Positions 31,861-41,096 of a stretch of DNA of 61,035 nt are shown here, piece after piece. A program made the translations under genes and the position numbers. Under the pieces are notes generated by a model. It was not told where the DNA came from, searched no databases, and was given only the letters and a program-made list of their open reading frames with translations. Position 1 is the first letter of the stretch, and every line of letters starts with the position of its first letter. Source of the stretch: Planctomycetota bacterium (GTDB lineage: Bacteria; Planctomycetota; Planctomycetia; Pirellulales; Pirellulaceae); the NCBI GenBank assembly GCA_016872725.1, contig VGZC01000036.1, positions 1-61,035 of the forward strand. The letters are read 5' to 3'.

Positions 31861-34518
31861 ATGATCGGACGAAGGGCTCTTGTTCTGGTTGTGCTCTTCG
31901 CGTGGGTCGGCGGAACGACCGCGGCGAACGACGATTGGGAGCAGTTACTCGGAAACGCGCACCGATCCGGCAACGCGCCGAATGCCGAATTGCGGACCCC
32001 GCTCGTCCTCGCCGGCGCGGTTCCATGCACGGACGGCCTCTACGCGTCACCCGTCGTCGCGGGCGATCGGGCTTATTTCATCGACGGATCGGGCGTCGTC
32101 TTTTCGATTCGGACCGATACGCTCGCCGTCGCATGGCGATTCGACACGGCGGGCGGAGCGACGAACTGCAACAATGTCGCCTCGCCGGCGATCATCGGCC
32201 GGTTCCTTCATGTCGCGACCACGGGCGGCCGATACTACGTGCTCGACCGCGCGGCCGGCTCCGTCGTACGCGAGATCGATTGCGGCGAACCGATCCTGAC
32301 ATCACCCTTGATCGGCAACGGCCGAGCCTACTTCGCGACACTCGGCGCCCGCGTGCACGCGGTCGAACCCGACGGATCGCTCGCATGGACGTGGGACTTC
32401 GTTCGCGAAGTGATCGGATTCGAGGGCAATCGGTGGAGCGGCGAGGAATGGCTGCGCGCGAGGCCGAATCGCGTGACTTGGCGCGATCATTTTGTCTGCT
32501 CGCGCGACTTGTGCCTGGCCGGAAAGACGATCGTGATCCCGGCGGGAGGCCGGACGGTGTTCCTGGACGATACGGGCGCGGCGCCCGCGCTGCGCGCGGT
32601 CGGCCTCGTCCCCGACAACGCGGGCAGCGAATACCCGGCGACGTTCGGACAGAGCGCCGACGAGCGGGGGAACGTCTACGTGCAGTGGCACCGCCGCGAC
32701 AATGCGGGTCAAGTCGACGTTTTTCAGCTCGACGGATTGACGGTTCGCGCTTCATCCGTCAAAGGCACGGAAACCGCCATCCACTTGCCAGGCCATCTGA
32801 GCTTCGCGTCGGTGGCCGTGAGGGACGCGAACGTGTTTCGCGTCCGGCCCGAGGATGGGATGGGGCTCTGCCGCCATGCGATGGACACGGGGACCACCGA
32901 GGTGCTCGCGCCGGCGGCGGCGATCGCCGCGCCGATCATCACACGCAGCCACGCGGTATACGGCGGCCTGGACGGCCGGTTGCACGTCGTGCCGCTCGAT
33001 GGCGGCCCCGCGTGGTCGATCGGCACCGCCTTTGGGTCGCCGATTTCGGCGCCTCCGGCCGTCGCGCGAGGAAAGGTCCTCGTGCCGTGCGAGGACGGGT
33101 ACCTCTATGTGTACGCGTCCGGAGGCGCCGCCGAGTCCGCGCGGCCCACGCGCGATCTCGAGATGTGGAAGGTGCGGCGTCCGCTGTCCGGTCCCAATTC
33201 GGCCCCGGAATTCGATTGGTTTACGAACTACGGGGATTTCGCATCGACGAATGCGAACGATCAAGGTTTCGCGCCGCCCATGCGCATGCGCTGGGCTCGA
33301 CGAATCGAAGGTACGATCAAGCATCTGCCCGTCTGTGGCGGCGGACGCGTTTATTTGCATACCGCCGAGGGGCAGGTGCTCGCGTGCGAACAAGAGACGG
33401 GCCGATTGCTCTGGCGCCGCTTCTGGCCGGGTGTCCACCTTTCCTTCACGTCGCCGCTCTACCACGGCGAACGATTGCTGGTGCCCCAGGCCGGCATGGG
33501 ACATTCAAGAATGCGGTGTCTCGATGCGGCGACCGGACGGCTTCTTTGGGAAGCGCCGTTCACGGGTTCGCCTAGTTGGAGCCGGCAGTTCCCGCCCGTC
33601 GTGCACGGCAACCTCGCCATCTACGCGTCGGGATCGGGTGAATACGCGGCTCAGGGCACGGAAAAGGCGTTCATCTTCCGCGGCGAACCCGCGCCTTCGA
33701 ATGACGGCAAGGAAGTGATGAGCTGGATCTATTCGAACGACAATCCCTACTATCCCAAAGACAACCGGCCGCTCTTGTGGGCCTGGGATCTCTCGACGGG
33801 GCGACTCGTCTGGCAAAAGGATTTCTCGGAATACGGCCGCGGCGGCAATGACTGCGGCCTCTGCCTGCTCGACGGCAGACTCTATTATTCGACCTTCTTC
33901 GGATACTCGGCGAGCGCGCGGGCTCGGCGAGGACTCCCTCCCGAAAACAACGGCATGACGGCGTGCCTCGATCCCGAAACGGGAGACGTGTCCTGGTTGA
34001 CCACGGAGGTCCATGTCACGGCGAAGTGCACGCTGAGCGGGCGGGACGGCCGAATCTACGTCGGAGGCAATAACCCGGCGCATGAATCGACCAAAGACCG
34101 TTATGTTTGGTGTCTCGACGCCCTCGACGGATCGCTTGTCTGGAAATCCGACCCGATCACCTCCGCGCTCAATGTCGTGACGGTGGGCGAGCGTTTCGTT
34201 TTCTCGAACGCCCTGCGGGGGCGAGGCAACGTGTTCGACCGCGAAACGGGTCGCGTGGTCGGAGGTGTCGACCACAACTACGCGTGCTGCCGGTTCACGA
34301 TGTCGGGAACGTATATCCTGGGCGCGAATATGGACGTGATCGATCTCGCGAGGAACGGCCAACTCGTTTCCACGGGACCCGCGATCGACAGCCGGGAATG
34401 CCTGGGCGCGATCGTGTCGAACGGGAGCGTCTTTTACGCGTCGCAGGCGAGCGGCCTGCTGGTATCCCAGGCGTTCGGCGCGCGGCCCGACGACCCGCAT
34501 TGGCGACGTTTGCCGTGA
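31861..34518 (+). CDS. Secreted PQQ-like beta-propeller protein
   Basis: 885 residues. A hydrophobic signal peptide (LVLVVLFAWVGGTTAA) is followed by repeated blades with LYASPVVAGDRAYFID, YYVLDRAAGSVVREID, ACEQETGRLLWRRFW, CLDAATGRLLWEA and CLDALDGSLVWKSD. A CC pair (NYACCRFTMSGTYILGA) recalls the CTRATGC element of its upstream neighbour, from which it is separated by 15 bases. It lacks the Rossmann-like N-terminal domain of that neighbour. Tandem related propellers may act on the same extracellular or periplasmic substrate. No catalytic function can be assigned. Confidence 0.8.
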   Translation: MIGRRALVLVVLFAWVGGTTAANDDWEQLLGNAHRSGNAPNAELRTPLVLAGAVPCTDGLYASPVVAGDRAYFIDGSGVVFSIRTDTLAVAWRFDTAGGATNCNNVASPAIIGRFLHVATTGGRYYVLDRAAGSVVREIDCGEPILTSPLIGNGRAYFATLGARVHAVEPDGSLAWTWDFVREVIGFEGNRWSGEEWLRARPNRVTWRDHFVCSRDLCLAGKTIVIPAGGRTVFLDDTGAAPALRAVGLVPDNAGSEYPATFGQSADERGNVYVQWHRRDNAGQVDVFQLDGLTVRASSVKGTETAIHLPGHLSFASVAVRDANVFRVRPEDGMGLCRHAMDTGTTEVLAPAAAIAAPIITRSHAVYGGLDGRLHVVPLDGGPAWSIGTAFGSPISAPPAVARGKVLVPCEDGYLYVYASGGAAESARPTRDLEMWKVRRPLSGPNSAPEFDWFTNYGDFASTNANDQGFAPPMRMRWARRIEGTIKHLPVCGGGRVYLHTAEGQVLACEQETGRLLWRRFWPGVHLSFTSPLYHGERLLVPQAGMGHSRMRCLDAATGRLLWEAPFTGSPSWSRQFPPVVHGNLAIYASGSGEYAAQGTEKAFIFRGEPAPSNDGKEVMSWIYSNDNPYYPKDNRPLLWAWDLSTGRLVWQKDFSEYGRGGNDCGLCLLDGRLYYSTFFGYSASARARRGLPPENNGMTACLDPETGDVSWLTTEVHVTAKCTLSGRDGRIYVGGNNPAHESTKDRYVWCLDALDGSLVWKSDPITSALNVVTVGERFVFSNALRGRGNVFDRETGRVVGGVDHNYACCRFTMSGTYILGANMDVIDLARNGQLVSTGPAIDSRECLGAIVSNGSVFYASQASGLLVSQAFGARPDDPHWRRLP

Positions 34519-34869
34519 ACGGTTCATGATCTCGGGACGAATACGCGCTCGCGGCGACTTCATCGGCGGAGTTCCCGGCGAGCGGGGATGCGCGGGTTCG
34601 ATCGTCAATCGCCCTTTCTGGAAACACGACGGAACTTCGGATTGCGACATTGCCGATTCCGAACCATCCGCCAAACCGAACGAGCCAAAAAAACTCCTTC
34701 GCGCCGGCGCGTTGTTTTCGAGCGAACGCGATCGCATCGTCCTGGCGCGGTTCCCGTTTTGCCGGTCGGGGCCGTTCGTCCCCTGTCTGCCGGGCGAATG
34801 CCGGAATAAAATGGCGATTGGCCTCGCGATGGGGAGGTGGTCCGACGTTCCTCGGCCGAACGAGGCGGC
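34519..34869. other. 351-base gap with a possible promoter, no convincing gene
   Basis: An open frame of 115 codons on + (34526-34873) spans most of this gap, but its composition has no recognizable domain and no ribosome-binding site, so I do not call it. TAAAAT at 34807-34812, about 58 bases before pabA, may be the -10 element of the pabA-moeA operon. Confidence 0.4.
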
Positions 34870-35462
<593 letters not shown>

Positions 35463-35466
<4 letters not shown>

Positions 35467-36689
35467 TCACGATCGACGAAGCGCTGGAACGCGTCCTGCG
35501 CGAGGTGGTTTCCTTTCCCGCCGAGACCGTGGCCCTGGGTGACGCTCTCGGCCGTGTGCTCGCCGAGGATAGGCTCAGCGATATCGACTCCCCTCCCCAC
35601 GACAAGGCGCTTGTCGATGGGTACGCGGTTGTCGCGTCGGACATTCGGCGCGGCGTGGAACTTGAGGTCGTCGAACAGATCATGGCCGGCCAAACACCGC
35701 GGCTCGGCGTCCGGCCAAGCCGTGCGTCACGGATCATGACCGGCGCTCCGATACCCGACGGCGCGGACGCGGTGGTGATGGTCGAGCGTACGGAATGTCC
35801 GAACGGTGCGGATCGCGTCCGCGTCTTGCAGGACCGGGCGACGGCGGGCGAGAACATCCTGCGGCGCGCCGCGGCGATGCGGGCGGGGGAACGGGTTGTC
35901 GAACGGGGGCGATTGGTGCGTCCCGTCGAGATCGGCGTGTTGGCGGAATCGGGCTGTGCGAGGGTTCCCGTGTGCCCGCGACCGCGCGTCGCGGTCCTCG
36001 CCACCGGCGATGAACTTGTTGATGCGTCCGAGGTGCCCGGCGCGGGTCGGATCCGAAACAGCAACGGTCCGATGCTCGCGGCGCTCGCGTCGCGCGCGGG
36101 CGGCCGCGTCACCGATTTGGGCGTCGCGCGGGATGAGACCGACGCGCTCGGCCGCGCGATTCGCGAGGGGCTCGATTCCGATATGCTGCTCATCGCCGGC
36201 GGAGTCTCGGCGGGCGTGTTGGACCTGATCCCGAGCGTACTGCGCGACGTGGGCGCGAAGGCCGTCTTCCATCGCGTGCGGTTGCGGCCCGGCAAGCCCG
36301 TTTGGTTTGGCGTTTTCGCGCATCCGGATCGATCGACGTTGATCTTCGGACTCCCCGGCAATCCGGTGAGCGCCCTGGTCTGTTTCGAACTCCTGGCGCG
36401 GCCCGCGCTCGAGCGGATGGCTGGCGTGCCGCACGACGCGAACCGACGACGGCGCGCCGCGAGGCTCGGCGCGGCCTTTTCCCATCGAGGCGACCGCACG
36501 ACCTGCTTCCCCGCGCGTTTGTTCGAGGACGAGCGTGGACGCGTCGCGGTGCCGCTCGACTGGAAGGGTTCGCCCGACATCCGAACGCTCGCCGATGCCG
36601 ACGCGTTCATCGTCTTTCCGCCCGGCGACCGCGCGTATGCGGAAGAGGATCCGATCGACGTGTATCTGCTGGGCGGGACGGGCCGGTGA
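35463..36689 (+). CDS. moeA: Molybdopterin molybdenumtransferase
   Basis: 408 residues, normal for the family. MoeA inserts molybdate into adenylated molybdopterin to form the active cofactor. Motifs seen are DSPPHDKALVDGYAV (domain start), IMTGAPIPDGADAVVMVE, ATGDELVD, the mobile loop GGVSAG and the conserved GLPGNPVSALVCFE. It starts with ATG 35463 overlapping the pabA stop by 4 bases, and its stop overlaps the next start (GTGA), so three genes are translationally coupled. The ModABC and MoaD genes 8-10 kb away would supply substrate and cofactor. Confidence 0.92.
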
Positions 36690-37069
36690 AGTCATCGTTC
36701 TTGCGCATCGCGATGCCGCTCTATGCCTTGGTGATCGCGGCGATCGTCGCGGGCACGTTCCACGCGCGGCGCGCGGCGCTCGAGACGTACGGGACCGAAC
36801 AGGCCGAGGCGGATTGGCAAACGTGGGTGCGGGAAGCGCGACGGCAGGAGTCGGAAGGCCCGGTGCGCCGCCGAGCGCCCGAATCGGCGAGGCCTCCCGC
36901 CGCCGTGTTGATGGGCGAGTATTTCGGCACGTGCCTGACCGGCGCGATCCTCATGGGATCCGCCCTCTACTGGTCCTTCGCGGGGCTCACCTATGGCGCG
37001 TTCTCGCGCACATTCGAACCCCTCCCCGATCAGGATGACGGAACGAACCGGCCCGGCTTGGGAAGGTGA
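36686..37069 (+). CDS. Small membrane protein of unknown function
   Basis: 127 residues from a GTG overlapping the moeA stop; ATG 36713 would give a shorter form beginning MPLYALVIAA. One hydrophobic helix lies near residues 7-24 and a second near 75-98 (FGTCLTGAILMGSALYWSFA), separated by a charged, Arg/Glu-rich loop. I do not recognize the family. Its last 40 bases overlap the 3' end of the convergent rRNA methyltransferase gene. Confidence 0.65.
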   Translation: MKSSFLRIAMPLYALVIAAIVAGTFHARRAALETYGTEQAEADWQTWVREARRQESEGPVRRRAPESARPPAAVLMGEYFGTCLTGAILMGSALYWSFAGLTYGAFSRTFEPLPDQDDGTNRPGLGR

Positions 37070-38382
37070 TTCCGCGCGAGTCGGCCGTCGCCCTTGAGCC
37101 AACCGAGCGCGCGGCCGCCGGTGACGGCGACGGCCCAACCCCGGTCGGCCGACCGGATCGGTTCACCCATCACGTACCGCTCGGCTGCGGACAGATCGAG
37201 TTCGGCGCGCCGCGCGGGGATCCACGATCGATCGCGACGCATGGCGAGCGCGTACGATGGGAACCAAGTGGTTTGCTTGCGGAATGCGAACTCGGGCCCG
37301 TCGTGCATCACGGCGAGCATCCAATCGGGCGGCCGGCGCGGCCACCAGACGACGCGATCGTTTTCGGCGATCCACAACCCGCCGGACTCGGCGGGTTCGC
37401 CCCATTCGACGGCTTCGCGCGGCGCGGACGCCCAGCGAAGGCGCCGGGCACCGCGCGCCGAGCGCGGCTCCGCTTCGATCGGACCGTCGACGGGCGCCGC
37501 CGAATCGGGCTCCCGCTCGATCCTCGAAGCGAATGCGCCCGCGCATCGATCGCGGTGCGGCCACAGGCGATAACACGCCTCATACTCCGGCACGCGCCAT
37601 GGAGCGAGTTCCGCGACGGGGCTTGGTCGCCATTCCCGATGATCGGCAAGGAACGCGCCGACAAGACCCTCGTTTTCATCGTGGGAAAACGTGCACGTCG
37701 CGTACACGAGCCGACCGCCGGGCCGCACAAGGTCCGCCGCGGCTTCGAGAATCCGCCGCTCCCGCCGCGCGCAATGCTCGATCGTCGCCGGCTCGAAGGC
37801 GGAGAGCGACTGTTTTCCGCGGCCGACGAGCGACTGACCGCTGCACGGCGCGTCGACCAGTACGACGTCGAAACGGGCGATTCGATCGGCGGCCAGCGAT
37901 TCGGGATCGAGCCGGCTCACGAGGAAATTCGCGGCGCCATGTCGAGCCAGATTGAAGCGAAGGGGAGGGTGCCTTGAGTGCACGGTTTCGTTGGCGAGCA
38001 GCCAACCTTCGCCGGCCAGGTCCTCGAGCGCGGCGGTCGCCTTTCCGCCCGGCGCGGCGCACAGATCGCAAACGAACTCGCCGGGCCGCACGCCGGCGAG
38101 CGTCGGGACGAGCAGCGATCCGGCGTCCTGCACATAGTAGTCCGCCGCCGCGAACGCGACGCGCGCGCCCGGCCGATCGGCTCGCCGCACCCAACGTCCC
38201 CGAGCGTGCCAGGGGACAGGGTCCGACGCGAACGGAAGGCCTTCGGCGCAAACGGCCGGGTGGAGCCGCACGCAGGCGTCGGTCGGAGCGCCGATCGCGT
38301 CGGCGAACGAACGCAACGATTCGCCGGTCAATTCCAGGGGAGACAGGGTCCGCGCCAACAACGGCGGATCGACCAACGTCAT
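37030..38382 (-). CDS. rRNA (cytosine-C5-)-methyltransferase, RsmB/RsmF (NOL1/NOP2/Sun) family
   Basis: 450 residues. The SAM-dependent catalytic core has motif I VCDLCAAPGGKATAALEDLA, motif IV DAPCSGQSLVGRGKQ with the product-release Cys, and motif VI YATCTFSHDENE with the nucleophilic Cys. A C-terminal domain of about 130 residues, with WKGD-like GWLKGDGRLARNHLP at the end, resembles the RNA-binding extension of RsmF/YebU. I chose ATG 38382 (MTLVDPPLLARTL) over the longer open frame to 38514, whose extra residues lack similarity and run into the likely left edge of the integrated element. Confidence 0.85.
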   Translation of the reverse strand: MTLVDPPLLARTLSPLELTGESLRSFADAIGAPTDACVRLHPAVCAEGLPFASDPVPWHARGRWVRRADRPGARVAFAAADYYVQDAGSLLVPTLAGVRPGEFVCDLCAAPGGKATAALEDLAGEGWLLANETVHSRHPPLRFNLARHGAANFLVSRLDPESLAADRIARFDVVLVDAPCSGQSLVGRGKQSLSAFEPATIEHCARRERRILEAAADLVRPGGRLVYATCTFSHDENEGLVGAFLADHREWRPSPVAELAPWRVPEYEACYRLWPHRDRCAGAFASRIEREPDSAAPVDGPIEAEPRSARGARRLRWASAPREAVEWGEPAESGGLWIAENDRVVWWPRRPPDWMLAVMHDGPEFAFRKQTTWFPSYALAMRRDRSWIPARRAELDLSAAERYVMGEPIRSADRGWAVAVTGGRALGWLKGDGRLARNHLPKPGRFVPSS

Positions 38383-39037
38383 GCCAGTCCAATCGCCAAG
38401 ACGAAGAAATCGCGAAAACAAACCCGCCAGCGTTCGTTGATAACGCGACGCGCTAACATCGTCAACGGACCCGTTGGGTGGTTTGGGACGGCTTCCTTCC
38501 GTGTGCTTCCGCACGACCAGGAAGTTGGGCGTTCAAGAGGCGGTCTTTTCGCTAACAACCAAATCTCGGACCCAGGCCCCGTCCGGTTCGCGTTTCTGGC
38601 GAGCCCAACGGGGCGTCTCTCGTCATCTTGGCCACGAACCGGGTAGGTCAACAAGTAGAGGGCCACCTGCCTTCCCTCGAGGAATTGGGGCGCGGGTGCG
38701 GCTCGATTGCAGGGTCACGGCGCATTCCGCAGCACATGTGCGGCGCATTACTGGGTCATGGCCGCGCATGTGTGTTTACTGGGTCACGGCGAACTGGAGG
38801 CTCGACCGGCAAATAACCATGTAGCGGGCCGCATCGTTTGCGACAGGTCACCTCGCGGTCCGGTAGGTAATCATTGTACGCCTGGTGCGTGGCTATCCAC
38901 GGAGGGATTGAAAATCCGCTGATTCGCGCGCAATGCCCCGCGCCGACGGCATAGGTAACTAAGGGACGGACTGGCCAGCGCAACCCCAGAGAAATCACCG
39001 GGATCGCGGTGCGCGCCGGCGCAGCAAGGAGGGAAAA
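38383..39037. other. 655-base gene-free region at the left edge of the integrated element
   Basis: No supported gene. It contains an inverted repeat CAACGG/CCGTTG (38464-38477), a 10-bp perfect palindrome GCACATGTGC (38732-38741) and three copies of GGGTCAYGGC. The region separates the methyltransferase start from the first element gene, so it probably holds the left junction; an exact attachment site could not be identified. AAGGAGGG at its right end is the ribosome-binding site of the gene at 39038. Confidence 0.5.
38712..38790 (+). repeat. Three spaced copies of GGGTCAYGGC
   Basis: Copies at 38712-38721, 38753-38762 and 38781-38790; the last two share the longer core TTACTGGGTCAYGGC or a close variant. 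Spaced short direct repeats beside a mobile element could be recombinase or regulator binding sites. Confidence 0.5.
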
Positions 39038-39232
39038 GTGAGCACATCGACCACGCGGCCAGATGCCGCCCAGGAACTGCCGGAAGATGTTGCCGACGCT
39101 TGGGCCAACGTCTTGCTCGATCTCTACAAGCGCGAGCAGGATGGCGAAAAGAAGAAGACAGCAGGCGATGCGTCGCACGACGAACTGGCCACACCACCTG
39201 CCGATGCCCGAACGGGAGGCGATGCCGAATGA
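39038..39232 (+). CDS. Small acidic protein at the element's left end
   Basis: 64 residues from a GTG start with a strong AAGGAGGG 7 bases upstream. The sequence has an N-terminal amphipathic segment (QELPEDVADAWANVLLDLYK) and a Lys/Glu-rich, probably disordered tail. No domain is recognized. Its stop overlaps the start of the AAA ATPase remnant (ATGA), so it was likely translated with it. Confidence 0.6.
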   Translation: MSTSTTRPDAAQELPEDVADAWANVLLDLYKREQDGEKKKTAGDASHDELATPPADARTGGDAE

Positions 39233-40223
39233 TCAACGTTCCCGAAGGACATGTGCGGTTCTACGAGGATGGTCCCTGGTGGCCGCAGTCGCCGACGCAG
39301 CAAGCCGCCGAACAGGCTTACCGCGAGGCGTTCCTCGCCGCCGCCCACGAGGCCGCACGGTGGGACAATGTCGACGAGGCTGCGATTCGGCGGGCATGGG
39401 ACGAGCGCCGTCGGGCCCGCGAACAGGCTCAGGTGATCGTGCCGTCCGCCGTGCTCTTTGGCGACGGTCCTTGGATCGGCGAACAGATCATCTACCACGA
39501 GGGTCACGAGGTCGATGCCTCCCGCACGCGCGGCCGCGTGCATGGTTTCGAGTTCGTTCGGCAGTGCCGCGACGAGCTTGTGAAGGCCGGCGTCGCGGAA
39601 AGCCTGATCGGCCCCGAGATCATCGTGCCGTGGCTCAAGCACGTGGCCGAGTGGGTCACGTGCGACATCGATCCCGAGCGCATCTCGATCCCGCCACGCC
39701 CCGACGATTGTCTCACGGAAAGGCAGCGCCGCATGCTGGAACAAGCCAAGAAGGCCATCGCCGCCTGCGACCCCAAGAAGCCGCACGCGATCCTTCAGCG
39801 GCTCGCCGGCGTGACCCGCGAATTACTCAAGTGGCTTTGGCCAGGCCGCATCCCGCTCGGCAAGCTGACGCTATTGGCCGGCGACCCGGGCCTGGGCAAA
39901 TCGTTCGTCACATTGGATCTGGCGTCGCGCGTTTCAACTGGCGCGGCTTGGCCCGACATGCCGCTGCTGAAGCAGACGCCCGGCGGCGTGAGCGGGGCGG
40001 CGTCTCCATCGCCCCCGCCGCGATCTGTGCCGGGCACCGCTACGGGTTGTCCCACGCCGGCGAATACCAAGACGCTTTGGGCGACGAGCCGGCCCGTTGC
40101 ACTGACATGCCGTTCCGCGACATCGCCGCGACCGACCCGCCGCCTGCGTTCACGCGCCTTTGGGCCCAAGACATTGTTTCTTACCACAACCGGTTTCCCC
40201 ATTTGAAAGGAGTGTCCCGATGA
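39229..40223 (+). pseudogene. Broken AAA/RecA-like ATPase (RepA/AAA_25 type)
   Basis: The intact 5' part (about 255 residues, MINVPEGHVRFYEDGPWWPQ onward) reaches a Walker A motif, LAGDPGLGKS, in the frame starting at 39229. Soon after PLLKQTPGG (about 39985) the frame turns into low-complexity Pro/Ser/Thr sequence and ends at 40206. A plausible protein tail (GHRYGLSHAGEYQDALGD and DIVSYHNRFPHLKGV) instead continues in another frame and ends in a TGA at 40221-40223 that overlaps the next gene's ATG. This indicates an internal deletion or frameshift that removed the Walker B and sensor regions. Related ATPases act in replication of mobile elements; this copy is unlikely to work. Confidence 0.6.
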
Positions 40224-40927
40224 GCGTTACAGCATTCTTCGAGAAGTTCATGGGCCTGCAGCAACAGAAGGTCCAGGCGACCGTCGCCAGTTACCGCGAA
40301 CTCGTCGCGGGGATCGCGACGGGCGAGGAACCCAACCCTGCCGAGGTCGAGCGGCTGCTGGCGAATGCCGGCAAGTTAGTCGACGACCTGCGCCATGACG
40401 TTGAGCGCTACCAGCACCGCATGGCCCTCAAGGCGATGATCCACTCGTTGCCCAGGATGGAGGCAGAGCGACGTGAAATCGACTCGCAGATCGCCGCCGC
40501 CGACCGGGTGTTGGAGGCCGCCGAGAAGCAACACGATGACACGACTGCGCCCCTGTACGCCAGTCGGCACGAACTTGATCTGGCGATTGCAGACGCCAGC
40601 CGGGCGTCGGCTGAGTTGATGCAAACCTGCGACGACGCCGATCTGCGGCGTGAGTTGGACGAGCTCAACACCGAGGCCAGGCGGCTGGACGAGCAGCACC
40701 GCAGCCAGGCCGACCGGGCGATCTACATGGAAGAGAAAGCGCGGTCGGAGCACCAGCGGGCCGAGCGCGAACTGACGCTTGGCGACACCGAGGCCCGCCG
40801 CGAGGTCGCGGAACGATACCGCAAGGAAGCCGACAGCGCCCGGCGCGAGGCGAAACGCCTTGAAAAGGCGCAGGCCGACTTGGCCAAGCGCCGCGAGCAA
40901 CTTGAAGCCCGAATGCGGCAGGCCTGA
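40220..40927 (+). CDS. Coiled-coil protein of unknown function
   Basis: 235 residues from ATG 40220 with AAGGAG 9 bases upstream. Residues from about 55 to the end are almost entirely heptad-like, rich in Glu, Arg, Ala and Gln (for example LDELNTEARRLDEQHRSQAD and RREAKRLEKAQADLAKRR), predicting a long coiled coil with no membrane segment. I do not recognize a family. It overlaps the broken ATPase tail by 4 bases and was probably its partner in the element. Confidence 0.65.
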   Translation: MSVTAFFEKFMGLQQQKVQATVASYRELVAGIATGEEPNPAEVERLLANAGKLVDDLRHDVERYQHRMALKAMIHSLPRMEAERREIDSQIAAADRVLEAAEKQHDDTTAPLYASRHELDLAIADASRASAELMQTCDDADLRRELDELNTEARRLDEQHRSQADRAIYMEEKARSEHQRAERELTLGDTEARREVAERYRKEADSARREAKRLEKAQADLAKRREQLEARMRQA

Positions 40928-41027
40928 TTCCAGCCGCGAAGAACATTCGGTCCTGCGCCTGCGACGGCACCCGCGCCGGTCGACCGGACGAGGATATGCG
41001 TCCGCGAATCGCTCTTTGACAATCTGG

Positions 41028-41084
41028 TTGAACTGTCGTGAGCCGCCGGGCTGGCAACCCGGCGGCTCGGGGGACACAGTTCAA
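41028..41084. repeat. Solitary palindromic element, possible relic CRISPR repeat or terminator
   Basis: A perfect 11-bp stem GAGCCGCCGGG (41040-41050) / CCCGGCGGCTC (41058-41068) with a 7-base loop CTGGCAA is itself enclosed by a perfect 9-bp inverted repeat TTGAACTGT (41028-41036) / ACAGTTCAA (41076-41084). TTTGACA (41015-41021) lies just before it, as in some CRISPR leaders. It sits between the convergent coiled-coil and csb2 genes. No second copy, spacer or T-run was seen, so array relic, structured RNA and bidirectional terminator are all possible. Confidence 0.6.
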
Positions 41085-41096
41085 GGGGCACAACAG

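Noticed and set aside
38474-38824. Short open frames in the gene-free left edge of the element
   Set aside because: No start signals or domains; the region is better explained as junction and repeat DNA.
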